From the NCBI GenBank assembly GCA_002448305.1, contig DJWY01000003.1, forward strand, positions 1-32,931: a DNA stretch of 32,931 nt. The letters run 5' to 3'. Under the pieces are notes generated by a model. That model had not been told where the DNA came from and made no database searches. It saw only the letters and a program-made list of their open reading frames with translations. Of the stretch, positions 15,347-22,662 are shown piece by piece. Position numbers and translations under genes: made by a program. This stretch comes from Selenomonadales bacterium UBA7018 (lineage in GTDB: Bacteria; Bacillota; Negativicutes; Selenomonadales; Selenomonadaceae). Positions within the stretch are counted from its first letter, which is position 1. Every line of letters starts with the position of its first letter.

Positions 15347-16318
15347 TTATTTTTTCAAACGCAATAAGCCTTCCGCGCAGTCAATATCGGTTATAAGGAC
15401 AGTGAGATAGCCGCCGTTAATCGCGCCGAGCACTGCCCGAATTTTATATTCGCCGCCCGCCACACCCACTCGACAAGGAATTTTTCTTAAGTCAGTAAGT
15501 CTTATTCCCGCGACGCGATTATTAAATTCGTCGAAAGGCTTCGTGCTACCGTCAATGCAAAAATATCTTAAGATAATGTCGCCGACTGCGCCATGATCGT
15601 TGAAGTTTTCCAGCGTATCGTGGTCGACGTAGCCTGTATGCAAAACGGTCGAGTGCGCCGCGTCCGAAACGCCAATTCCCATAACTAGCACGTCGAGTTT
15701 GCTGAAAAGATTCGTGACGCGTGTTATTGTCTGCTCCTTTGAAAATTCTTCAAGCAGTTTACGTTTAGAGAAAAGCGCAGGCGCGAAAAGTTGGACGCAT
15801 TTTCCGCCGAAACGGTCAGCGAATTCTTGCGCAAGATAGTTTGAATGAATATCGGGACGACTTTCGCCGACGCCGCCCATAACCGGCACAAACGTACAGG
15901 CGACTTTATTTTCAATAAAAAAATCGGCGCGGGCAACACTCTGCAAAGTGGAACCCATAGACACGCCGACATAATCTTTATCGCGCAAAATTCGCGTCAT
16001 GAATTTCAAAGCCGCTCGTCCGATTTCGGGATTGAGCGCGTTTTTATTTTCGGGCAATTCGCTTGACGGCACGATTATAACTTCCTGCAAGCCAAATTTT
16101 TTCTCAAGCTCGCGCTCAAGTTGCCCGTACATTAAATTATCTGGATTATGAATTTCGATTTTGACAATGCCGAGTTCTTTTCCGGCGTTAAGCATTCGCG
16201 AAACTGTCGGGCGCGAAATTCCTAACAGCTCGCAAATTTCTTTCTGCCCGATTCCGTCTTGATAGTACAGACTGCAACATTTGAAAATCAAGCGAACGTC
16301 ATCAACCAATTTCCGCAT
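15347..16318 (-). CDS. SorC/DeoR-type sugar-responsive transcriptional regulator
   Basis: The 323-residue protein has an N-terminal helix-turn-helix (IGQKEICELLGISRPTVSRM, about residues 22-41) and a C-terminal SorC sugar-binding domain from about residue 55. GVSMGSTLQSVA, FVPVMGGVGES and VLVMGIGVSDAAH are recognisable phosphosugar-isomerase-like motifs of that domain. Regulators of this family bind a phosphorylated sugar or polyol intermediate and can activate or repress. Start ATG 16318 with GGGAGG at 7 nt; the frame is open further but would include the ribosome site. It is followed on the same strand by the PTS operon after a 179-nt gap and almost certainly controls it. A palindrome, CTACTTTTGAAAAGTAG, lies at 16354-16370 upstream of the gene. 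Confidence 0.9.
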   Translation of the reverse strand: MRKLVDDVRLIFKCCSLYYQDGIGQKEICELLGISRPTVSRMLNAGKELGIVKIEIHNPDNLMYGQLERELEKKFGLQEVIIVPSSELPENKNALNPEIGRAALKFMTRILRDKDYVGVSMGSTLQSVARADFFIENKVACTFVPVMGGVGESRPDIHSNYLAQEFADRFGGKCVQLFAPALFSKRKLLEEFSKEQTITRVTNLFSKLDVLVMGIGVSDAAHSTVLHTGYVDHDTLENFNDHGAVGDIILRYFCIDGSTKPFDEFNNRVAGIRLTDLRKIPCRVGVAGGEYKIRAVLGAINGGYLTVLITDIDCAEGLLRLKK

Positions 16319-16353
16319 GTGAGCACCTCCCACGCAGATTTTAATACAAAATT

Positions 16354-16612
16354 CTACTTTTGAAAAGTAGCAAACAGCGGACGCGTTTGACCTTTTCGCT
16401 GTTCTAACTTTATTGCCGCGTTCGTACGCTTCGCTGAGCTACGCTAGTTTCGTAAAAAAAACCGTCTTTCGACGGTCTATAAAATTTATTTGTGGAACTT
16501 TCTTATTCGCCAATGGTTACTTTTAAAAAGTAACCAAACAGTTGACGCGTTTGACTGCCCGACTTATCGAACGAAATCGCCGCGTTCGTACGCTCCGCTA
16601 GTTTCGTAAAAT
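16354..16612. repeat. Two diverged copies of a tandem intergenic repeat
   Basis: Copy 1 (16354-16457) and copy 2 (16515-16612) each run: a palindrome around ACTTTT/AAAAGT, then CAAACAG, GACGCGTTTGAC, a variable part, GCCGCGTTCGTACGCT, and CTAGTTTCGTAAAA. The palindrome is 17 nt in copy 1 and 21 nt (10-bp arms) in copy 2. Copy 1 has 12 extra bases after GTACGCT. No reading frame runs through both. A terminator lies between the copies. The gap between the regulator gene and yjbQ holds nothing else I can see. Confidence 0.7.
16454..16476 (-). terminator. Intrinsic terminator after yjbQ
   Basis: Minus-strand ACCGTC-GAAA-GACGGT followed by eight T. It ends the transcript carrying the isomerase homologue and yjbQ, about 140 nt beyond yjbQ. 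Confidence 0.8.
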
Positions 16613-16614
16613 TT

Positions 16615-17136
16615 TCATTCACCGATTATAACGACTTTGCACTTGCGCGGACGCGGGCGCGTTCTGTCGAAGTCAACGAAATAAATATAACCGGTCGTGC
16701 CGACGCCGAGCTTGCCGTTGTCTACCTCGAAAGTTTCGCTGGAGCCGAGAATACTTGCTTTTAAATGTGCGTCGCCGTTGAAAAGGGCTGTTCTATCGCC
16801 GCCGGGCAGATAAGCTTCAGCATCGGGCCAAGACTCAACCGCTTTGTAATGTTCTTCGCCGGGATAAACGTACTGCTCTTTGGTCAAGTGGTCGGGAATG
16901 ATTTTTTTCAGTGCGTTATTAAGGTCGACTTGCAAAGACTCCATGCCGTTTGGCTCAATGTCATGCGCGAACTCTTCAAAGAAAACCGCGCAGGTTGTGT
17001 GCGGAGAAATTACGGTGCAAATTCCTTTCTGAATGCCGCTTGCCGCGATAGCCGCTCTAACTTGGGGCGTAATGTTTAAAAAGGTCGGGTCGCCGCCCTT
17101 TGATTGCAATTTGATTGTCTCTTTGTAAACTGCCAT
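16615..17136 (-). CDS. YjbQ family protein
   Basis: The 173-residue protein belongs to the YjbQ (UPF0047) family: GICTVISPHTTCAVFFEEF near residues 38-56, GDAHLKASILGSSETFEV near 120-137, NGKLGVGTTGYIYFVDFDRTR near the end. Some members have weak thiamine-phosphate synthase activity, but the true role is unsettled. It is about 35 residues longer than the usual 135-140, from an insertion around residues 70-115 (KEQYVYPGEEHYKAV region). The ATG at 17136 lies 2 nt after the isomerase homologue, so the two are coupled. This placement in a polyol cluster suggests a catabolic step rather than thiamine synthesis; that is inference. Confidence 0.85.
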   Translation of the reverse strand: MAVYKETIKLQSKGGDPTFLNITPQVRAAIAASGIQKGICTVISPHTTCAVFFEEFAHDIEPNGMESLQVDLNNALKKIIPDHLTKEQYVYPGEEHYKAVESWPDAEAYLPGGDRTALFNGDAHLKASILGSSETFEVDNGKLGVGTTGYIYFVDFDRTRPRPRKCKVVIIGE

Positions 17137-17138
17137 AA

Positions 17139-17825
17139 TTATCTCTCCTTGTAAGCTTTAACGATAGCTTCTGCCATTTCAAAAACGCGCTTTGCAGGGT
17201 CGGGAGCCTTCAAAATGCCGCTTGTTGCGCCGGTTCCGTCTGCTCCGAGCTTAACGACTTTGTAACAATCTTCAGCGGTCGTCACGCCGGAGGCAATCAT
17301 AATCGCTACGTCGGGATTGATTTTGGAAATGCGCTTGCAAACTTCGATTGTATAGCTGTCGTCGGCAGTTTTGCCGGTGCCGATTAAATCTGTCGGCTCG
17401 CAAAGCAAAATATCGGGGGAGAACTCCGCAACCGATTGCCCTTCAACAACTGAATCCGCGCAGACGATTGTCATAATGTCGAGTTCCTTAGCGCGTTGAA
17501 TTGTCTTGGAGAGTTCAGCAAGCGTCATAGGATTTTCGGCGTGATTGAGAAAAGTTGCGTCCGCGCCGGCTTCTTTGAGCGATTCGGGCAGGACGTGCCC
17601 CATGCCGCGACCGGGTTTAAGCGATTCCATATGCTGCGCCGTCACGATTACATTTTTGGTATTCGCCTTAATCAATCTTATGTCGGCGAACGGGCAAGTA
17701 AAGAAAATAGTTAAGCCATATTTCTCGGCGGCGGCGTCAGCGGCTTTCGCCAGTGCCAAAGATTTTTCTCCGTACAAATACGATTTGGGATTAACTACCA
17801 AGAACGGTACAATATTTTTTTTCAT
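17139..17825 (-). CDS. Triose-phosphate isomerase homologue of archaeal type
   Basis: The 228-residue protein is shorter than bacterial TpiA (about 250) and resembles the archaeal TIM form. The catalytic set is present: Asn12 and Lys14 in VVNPKSY, His95 in LNHAEN, and Glu143 in LLCEPTDLIGTG, with the phosphate-binding SGVTTAED and GADGTGATSGIL loops. It could isomerise triose phosphates or, as EryH-type homologues do, tetrulose phosphates. Being coupled to yjbQ and divergent from a class II aldolase within a PTS polyol region, a pathway-specific isomerase is more likely than the housekeeping enzyme. ATG 17825 follows GGGAGG. No promoter on this strand was recognised with confidence in the divergent gap. 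Confidence 0.8.
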   Translation of the reverse strand: MKKNIVPFLVVNPKSYLYGEKSLALAKAADAAAEKYGLTIFFTCPFADIRLIKANTKNVIVTAQHMESLKPGRGMGHVLPESLKEAGADATFLNHAENPMTLAELSKTIQRAKELDIMTIVCADSVVEGQSVAEFSPDILLCEPTDLIGTGKTADDSYTIEVCKRISKINPDVAIMIASGVTTAEDCYKVVKLGADGTGATSGILKAPDPAKRVFEMAEAIVKAYKER

Positions 17826-17901
17826 GTCGGAACCTCCCTTTGTTTTGCTGAAAATTTAAATCAATCGCGCCGCTAAGTCAACACGTTAGCCAATGCCATT
17901 C

Positions 17902-17935
17902 GTAAAAGTTTTTCGCTATGATTAAGCACTTTTAC
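17902..17935. promoter_or_regulatory. Candidate regulator boxes in the divergent gap
   Basis: GTAAAAGTT (17902-17910) and CACTTTTAC (17927-17935) form an inverted pair separated by 16 nt. The second box ends 19 nt before the aldolase -35. The same elements precede srlA. Confidence 0.5.
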
Positions 17936-17954
17936 AAAGCACAAAGTAATTTCA

Positions 17955-17983
17955 TTGCAATAGCATTTTGCGCGGGCTATAAT
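17955..17983 (+). promoter_or_regulatory. Predicted promoter of the aldolase gene
   Basis: TTGCAA (17955-17960), a 17-nt spacer and a perfect TATAAT (17978-17983), 28 nt before the ATG. Confidence 0.75.
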
Positions 17984-18011
17984 CAAGAAAAATTTTGCAG
18001 GAGTGATAAAA

Positions 18012-18857
18012 ATGCTGACAAGGACTAAAGAAATTTTGACGGCGGCGAAGGCGAATCATTACGGCGTAGTTGCGCCTGATTTCTGGGATTTAAATTCCGC
18101 TCGCGATTACGTTCAAGTTGCTGAAGAACTCAACGCGCCAATTCTTTTATCGTTCGCGCAGGCTCATAAACATTTAATTTCTTTAGAAGAGGCAGCAGCG
18201 GTCGGCAAGATTATGGCGGCAAGCGTCAAAGTTCCGATTGCATTGCACCTTGATCACGGCGAAGATTTCGCTTATGTCAAACGCGCTATCGAACTGGGCT
18301 TTAATTCCGTAATGATTGATGCGTCAATGAATCCTTTCGACGAAAATGTTCGCCTGACGAAAGAGGCGGCTGATTATGCGCACGCTCACGGCGTCGACAT
18401 TGAAGCGGAAATTGGTCACGTTGGCGGCACGACTGAAAGCCCTACGGAAATGGAAGAAGTCGAAACGATTTACACTCGCGTTGATGAGGCGGCGGCGTTC
18501 GTCGAAAAGACCGGCGTTGATTCTCTGGCGGTTTCAATCGGCACTTCGCACGGCGTCTACAAGAATAATAAAAATCCCGAACTGAATTTCACGCGCCTTA
18601 AAGAACTTGCCGCCGCTGTTCCCGTTCCGCTCGTTTTGCATGGCGGCTCCGACACTGGCGACGACAATTTAAAACGCGCCGTCCGTGAAGGTATCACCAA
18701 AGTTAATGTCTTCACCGAATTTACGACTGCCGCTCGTGACGCCGCTATCGAAGTTGTTCGCAATGAAAAACTCAAAAGTTATATGCGCGTCCAGCAAGCT
18801 GCCGATGAAGGCATTCGCAACGTCCTGCGCCATTATATTAATCTGCTTACGAAATAA
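18012..18857 (+). CDS. Class II ketose-bisphosphate aldolase
   Basis: The 281-residue zinc enzyme belongs to the FbaA/GatY/KbaY family, which cleave fructose- or tagatose-1,6-bisphosphate (or related ketose phosphates) into two trioses. LHLDHGED carries Asp81 and zinc ligand His82; GTSHGVYK and LHGGSDTGD carry the other zinc histidines; VNVFTEF is the phosphate loop. Length is that of the GatY/Fba short class. The ATG at 18012 follows AGGAG at 8 nt; an upstream GTG at 18003 would overlap this site. It is the only catabolic gene of the cluster on the plus strand, transcribed away from the isomerase/yjbQ pair, with shared regulator boxes. Confidence 0.88.
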   Translation: MLTRTKEILTAAKANHYGVVAPDFWDLNSARDYVQVAEELNAPILLSFAQAHKHLISLEEAAAVGKIMAASVKVPIALHLDHGEDFAYVKRAIELGFNSVMIDASMNPFDENVRLTKEAADYAHAHGVDIEAEIGHVGGTTESPTEMEEVETIYTRVDEAAAFVEKTGVDSLAVSIGTSHGVYKNNKNPELNFTRLKELAAAVPVPLVLHGGSDTGDDNLKRAVREGITKVNVFTEFTTAARDAAIEVVRNEKLKSYMRVQQAADEGIRNVLRHYINLLTK

Positions 18858-18880
18858 AAATTTTTCTCTTAAAAAAATTT

Positions 18881-18907
18881 TCCCTCCTGCGCGGAGGGAT
18901 TTTTTTT
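18881..18907. terminator. Bidirectional terminator between aldolase and uvrB
   Basis: TCCCTCC (18881-18887) pairs with GGAGGGA (18893-18899); eight T follow on the plus strand, and AAAATTTTTTT follows on the minus strand. It serves both convergent genes. Confidence 0.85.
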
Positions 18908-18947
18908 GTATTTTATTTTGCCGCCAAAAAAGATTCGCCAACTCTCC

Positions 18948-20930
18948 TTAAAAATGTTCTTCCAACTTCAAGATTATGTCGCGGAGTTCTGCGGCGCGCT
19001 CGAATTCTAACGCCCGCGACGCCTCTTTCATTTCGGCGGTTAAGCTCTTGACTAAGTTTCGTTTCTGCGCGGGGCTTAATTTTTTTATCAGCTCGCTAGT
19101 TGATTTAGGTTTCTTTTCTGATTTTTTCAATGGCAGTTCAATCAGTGGGGCTATCGGCTTTTGAATAGTTTTGGGCGTCACGTGGAATTTCGCGTTGTAT
19201 TCTTCCTGAATTTTTCTGCGCCGCGAAGTTTCGTTCATTGCTCGCCGCATTGAATCCGTTACCCTTTCCGCGTACAAAATTACTTTTCCGTTGACGTTAC
19301 GCGCCGCCCGCCCGATTGTCTGAATTAGTGACGTGTCCGAACGCAAAAAGCCTTCCTTATCCGCGTCGAGAATTGCAATTAATGAAACTTCCGGCATATC
19401 CAAGCCTTCGCGCAGTAAGTTTATCCCGACGAGCACATCAAATTTCCCTGCGCGCAAGTCGTGGATTATTTCTGCCCGCTCAAGTGTTACTACGTCCGAA
19501 TGAAGATATTTCACGCGAATTTTTACGCCGCTCAAATAGTCTGTTAGCTCTTCGGCGAATTTTTTAGTTAGCGTCGTGATTAATACTCGTTCGTTCGCCG
19601 CGACGCGCAAATTTATTTCGGAAATTAGGTCGTCAATTTGATTTTCAATCGGGCGCACTTCGACTATCGGGTCAAGCAGTCCGGTCGGGCGGATTATTTG
19701 CTCAACTGTGTTTTGGGATTCGGCAAGCTCATATTCTGCGGGCGTCGCCGACACAAAGATTATCTGCGAAATTTTTTCGTTGAATTCGTCGAAAGTCAGC
19801 GGTCTGTTATCACGTGCGCTCGGCAGTCTAAAGCCGTTTTCTATCAATGAAGATTTGCGCGATTGGTCGCCGTTATACATTGCGCGGAGTTGCGGCAAAG
19901 TTACATGCGATTCGTCTACGACTGTTAAAAATTTTTCCGGAAAGTAATCAATCAGCGTGAACGGCGGCTCGCCCGCATTGCGTCCTGTCAAATGCCGCGA
20001 ATAATTTTCTATCCCCGAACAGTAGCCCATTTCCTCTATCATTTCTAAATCAAAGCGCGTGCGTTGCTCAATTCGTTGCGCCTCAATCAATTTTCCTTGC
20101 GCCGTGAAATTTTCAACTTGCGCTTGCATTTCGGTTCGAATAGCTTTTTCTGCCCGCGCTAAGTCGTCAAAGTCCGTGACATAATGCGATGCGGGGAAAA
20201 TAAAAACTTCGTCGCGCCTGCCTAAAATTTTTCCTGTCAAAATTTCAAACTCGATTATCTTGTCGACTTCATCGCCGAAAAGTTCAATCCTCAACGCCCG
20301 CCCATTATAGCCCGCCGGCGTCACTTCAATAACGTCGCCGCGCACGCGAAAATTGCCGCGCTCAATGATAATGTCATTGCGCTTGTAGCGAATTTCGACG
20401 AGCCGCCGCAAAATATTATCGCGCTGAATAATTTGCCCCTTGCGCAGGTGCAAGAGCATTTTAGAATAATTTTCGGGCGAGCCTAAGCCATAAATGCAAG
20501 AGACGCTAGCAACAATAATCACGTCGCGCCGCTCAAAAAGACTGCACGTCGCCGAGTGGCGCATTTGGTCAATCTCATCGTTAATCGAGGCGTCCTTCTC
20601 AATATAAGTGTCGGTTGCGGCAATGTAGGCTTCGGGCTGATAATAATCGTAGTAGCTGACGAAGTAGCCAACGTAATTATCCGGAAAAAAAGTTTTGAAT
20701 TCGGAGGCGAGCTGTGCGGCAAGCGTTTTGTTATGCGCAATGACGAGCGTCGGCAACTGAATTTTTTCTATAACTTTGGCGACAGTGAAAGTTTTGCCGG
20801 TGCCCGTCGCGCCCAAAAGTACTTGAGACTTTAAGCCATCGTCAAGCCCTTCTGCTAATGATTCTATCGCTCGTGGTTGGTCGCCGGTCGGTTGGAACGT
20901 CGAGACCACTTTAAATTTTTTCTTAAGCAA
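18948..20930 (-). CDS. uvrB: Excinuclease ABC subunit B
   Basis: UvrB verifies damage and loads UvrC in nucleotide excision repair. The roughly 660-residue protein shows Walker A GATGTGKT, the beta-hairpin region VSYYDYYQPEAYIA, DEID, the helicase motifs ITTLTKKFAEELTDYLSG and GLDMPEVSLIAILDADKEGF, QTIGRAARN, and a C-terminal UVR domain (EMKEASRALEFERAAELRD) that contacts UvrC. I choose the TTG at 20930, 8 nt after GGAG; a GTG at 20939 overlaps the DeoR stop as GTGA but has no room for a ribosome site. It is coupled to a DeoR-type gene, an unusual partner; uvrA and uvrC are absent from the window. Confidence 0.96.
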   Translation of the reverse strand: MLKKKFKVVSTFQPTGDQPRAIESLAEGLDDGLKSQVLLGATGTGKTFTVAKVIEKIQLPTLVIAHNKTLAAQLASEFKTFFPDNYVGYFVSYYDYYQPEAYIAATDTYIEKDASINDEIDQMRHSATCSLFERRDVIIVASVSCIYGLGSPENYSKMLLHLRKGQIIQRDNILRRLVEIRYKRNDIIIERGNFRVRGDVIEVTPAGYNGRALRIELFGDEVDKIIEFEILTGKILGRRDEVFIFPASHYVTDFDDLARAEKAIRTEMQAQVENFTAQGKLIEAQRIEQRTRFDLEMIEEMGYCSGIENYSRHLTGRNAGEPPFTLIDYFPEKFLTVVDESHVTLPQLRAMYNGDQSRKSSLIENGFRLPSARDNRPLTFDEFNEKISQIIFVSATPAEYELAESQNTVEQIIRPTGLLDPIVEVRPIENQIDDLISEINLRVAANERVLITTLTKKFAEELTDYLSGVKIRVKYLHSDVVTLERAEIIHDLRAGKFDVLVGINLLREGLDMPEVSLIAILDADKEGFLRSDTSLIQTIGRAARNVNGKVILYAERVTDSMRRAMNETSRRRKIQEEYNAKFHVTPKTIQKPIAPLIELPLKKSEKKPKSTSELIKKLSPAQKRNLVKSLTAEMKEASRALEFERAAELRDIILKLEEHF

Positions 20931-20935
20931 CTTTG

Positions 20936-21706
20936 TCACTCCGCTGAAATAATTTTGGTGCCGAGCTTTTCTGCGGCGGTCGTGAGCGATTCGGAAAGTT
21001 TAGCATCGGTAATAATCCCGCTAATTTTTTCGAGAGTAGCAAAACTATATGTGCCCTCAATGCCGATTTTACGCGATTCAGCCATAATGTAAGGCGATTT
21101 GCTAAGTTCAATCATGCGCGATTTGTGAAGACCGTCTGCACTGTCGCGGGAACTTAGAGAATTTTTTTTTATGTCAACGCCGCTTGCGCCGATAAAGGCA
21201 ATGTCCGGACGAAACTTTGAAATAAATTCCATGTTGAACACGTCAGCAAAGCCGTCGCGACTGCGATTAATTTGCCCGCCCGCAAAAAATAAATTTATCT
21301 TCGGATTACGCGCCAGCATAACAAGCACGTCAACCATATTCGTTAGGATTTTATACGGCGTCTCGGATTTCTCTAAAATTTGCGCAATGGCTATGCTTAT
21401 CGTCGATATGTCCAAGAAAATTAAATCTTGCGGTTGCATAAGGCGGACGGCGGTTGCAGCGATTTTACGTTTTGCTTCTACGTCCGAAATCCTGCGTCGA
21501 TTTGCTTCGGTCATCTGCAATTTTTCTTCTATCGTCACCGCGCCGCCGTAAGTACGTTTCAATTTTCCGTCAAGTTCCAGCGAGCTTAAATCTTTGCGGA
21601 TTGAATCCTCTGTCACGCCGAAAATTTCTGCTAGTTCTTTTACTAAAACTTTTCCGTCGCGATTCAACATTTCTAAAATTTTTGCTTGTCTTTCTTCCAT
21701 AAACAT
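20936..21706 (-). CDS. DeoR/GlpR-family transcriptional regulator
   Basis: The 256-residue protein has an N-terminal winged helix-turn-helix (RQAKILEMLNRDGKVLVKEL, then FGVTEDSIRKDLSSLELDGK and the family signature LKRTYGGAV, residues 6-56) and a DeoR-type effector domain (FLDISTISIAIAQIL, LFFAGGQINRSRDGFADV, FIGASGVDI). These regulators usually repress sugar-phosphate genes. The ATG at 21706 follows AAGGAAG at about 9 nt. It lies directly before uvrB, with its stop touching the uvrB start, and downstream of a decayed insertion sequence. No sugar genes adjoin it, so its target is not evident. Confidence 0.88.
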   Translation of the reverse strand: MFMEERQAKILEMLNRDGKVLVKELAEIFGVTEDSIRKDLSSLELDGKLKRTYGGAVTIEEKLQMTEANRRRISDVEAKRKIAATAVRLMQPQDLIFLDISTISIAIAQILEKSETPYKILTNMVDVLVMLARNPKINLFFAGGQINRSRDGFADVFNMEFISKFRPDIAFIGASGVDIKKNSLSSRDSADGLHKSRMIELSKSPYIMAESRKIGIEGTYSFATLEKISGIITDAKLSESLTTAAEKLGTKIISAE

Positions 21707-21864
21707 TTTCGGTCACTTCCTTTGTTTTTATTTTATTTAGCGTCATAATCGCAAAAACAATCAATAAAATTTTTTGCAATGAATATTTATCTACGTCTTG
21801 TCTGCATTAAGTATTTGTCTGCAAAATTTTGGTAAAAAACGCGGTCGCTTCTTCTTTTGACAAA

Positions 21865-22260
21865 CTTCCCACAGCTAAAGTTGGGAGATTCTGTTATCAA
21901 CAACCAATGCTTCTAATGAAGACGAAGTCCAGTAAGGTCTCCTCCAAAGGACGATGCCCCGCTCTGTTCTTTTCTTCACACTGACAAAAACATTCACTTT
22001 TCCGACGCTTGAGTTTTGTCAGATATTTTTGTAGTACGGACTTTTGAAGATACTTTCCGAAAAATTGATAGTAGCGTCTGTACAAACCAAGACAAAGATT
22101 CCAAACGAGACCTGCCACGTCTATTTGTCGATTTAATTTCTTATTTCGCTTTGCTCTATACAGTTTGAAGCAGGAAGTTTTAATCTTGTCTCACCTCAGC
22201 CAAAATTATATCAAGAAGAAAAATTTATTCAATACACGGAAACGCCGCTTCATCCTCATA
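21865..22260 (-). pseudogene. Decayed IS200/IS605-type element with a tnpB remnant
   Basis: An open minus-strand stretch from 22190 to 21897 encodes a TnpB-like N-terminus: KLYRAKRNKKLNRQIDVAGL, then VWNLCLGLYRRYYQFFGKYL and QKSVLQKYLTKLKRRK, the typical WNHCLALYRRYY region of TnpB. It has no start codon and breaks after about 60 residues. Past a deletion of nearly the whole RuvC domain, a short C-terminal tail (GASSFGGDL, later ITESPNFSCGK) continues in a different frame with a stop. A TTGAAT-16-TATAAT promoter lies near 22206-22233, and TCCCA/TGGGA arms near 21867-21890 look like the right-end hairpin. No tnpA was found. It cannot make a working nuclease. Confidence 0.7.
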
Positions 22261-22355
22261 GCTAAAGCAAGGAACATTCGCGTCGCATTTTTGTAAGACG
22301 TTTATCACGTGCCATGCGGCGATTTAATTCTCTATGTAAAGAATAACAAGAAGCC

Positions 22356-22392
22356 AAAAAGAGCGGCAGATAAATATCCACCGTTCTTTTTT
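22356..22392. terminator. Bidirectional terminator after the 53-residue gene
   Basis: AAGAGCGG (22359-22366) pairs with CCGTTCTT (22381-22388, one wobble); T runs follow on both strands. On the minus strand it ends the 53-residue gene. Confidence 0.7.
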
Positions 22393-22410
22393 ACTATCTA
22401 ACGTTTTGTT

Positions 22411-22572
22411 TTAGTCTTTGCGTCCCGAAACTTTTTCATCGTTAAGCGGCTTTTTCTTAGTCTCGGCATTTTTCACAGCGTCACCGAGCTTTTTGACGCC
22501 ACCGGAATTTTTTTCGTCCTTCAATTCGCGAGCCAAATTTTTCAGCTTGCCGGCAATGTTCGGTTTTGCCAT
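22411..22572 (-). CDS. 53-residue basic hypothetical protein
   Basis: I do not recognise this protein. It is highly charged and Lys-rich (MAKPNIAGKLKNLARELKDE at the N-terminus, ending KVSGRKD), with no membrane segment or Cys. The ATG at 22572 follows GAGGTG at 6 nt. It has a good promoter of its own (TTGACG-17-TACATT at 22591-22619) whose -35 lies in a palindrome shared with the divergent csoR-type promoter, and a terminator beyond its stop, so it is a real monocistronic unit. Shared control with a metal sensor suggests a metal or stress-linked role, though no metal-binding motif is visible. Confidence 0.7.
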   Translation of the reverse strand: MAKPNIAGKLKNLARELKDEKNSGGVKKLGDAVKNAETKKKPLNDEKVSGRKD

Positions 22573-22590
22573 ATAAATCACCTCGCCGCA

Positions 22591-22635
22591 AATGTAGCAA
22601 ATTTCCTTGACGCCGTCAATCAGTTGCAATAAAAT
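22591..22635. promoter_or_regulatory. Divergent overlapping promoters sharing a 13-bp palindrome
   Basis: Plus strand: TTGACG (22607-22612), 17 nt, TAAAAT (22630-22635), for the CsoR-type gene. Minus strand: TTGACG (22614-22619), 17 nt, TACATT (22591-22596), for the 53-residue gene. The two -35 boxes are the arms of the palindrome TTGACGCCGTCAA (22607-22619), a natural operator. Confidence 0.7.
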
Positions 22636-22662
22636 TTTGCTAAAAAATTCGGAGGATAATTA

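Noticed and set aside
16354..16612. Possible CRISPR array
   Set aside because: Only two long, unequal copies with a terminator between; no regular spacers and no cas genes.
22260..22350. Possible tnpA fragment beside the TnpB remnant
   Set aside because: No frame of useful length shows TnpA motifs (HUH or catalytic Tyr); the sequence is better read as the left end of the element.
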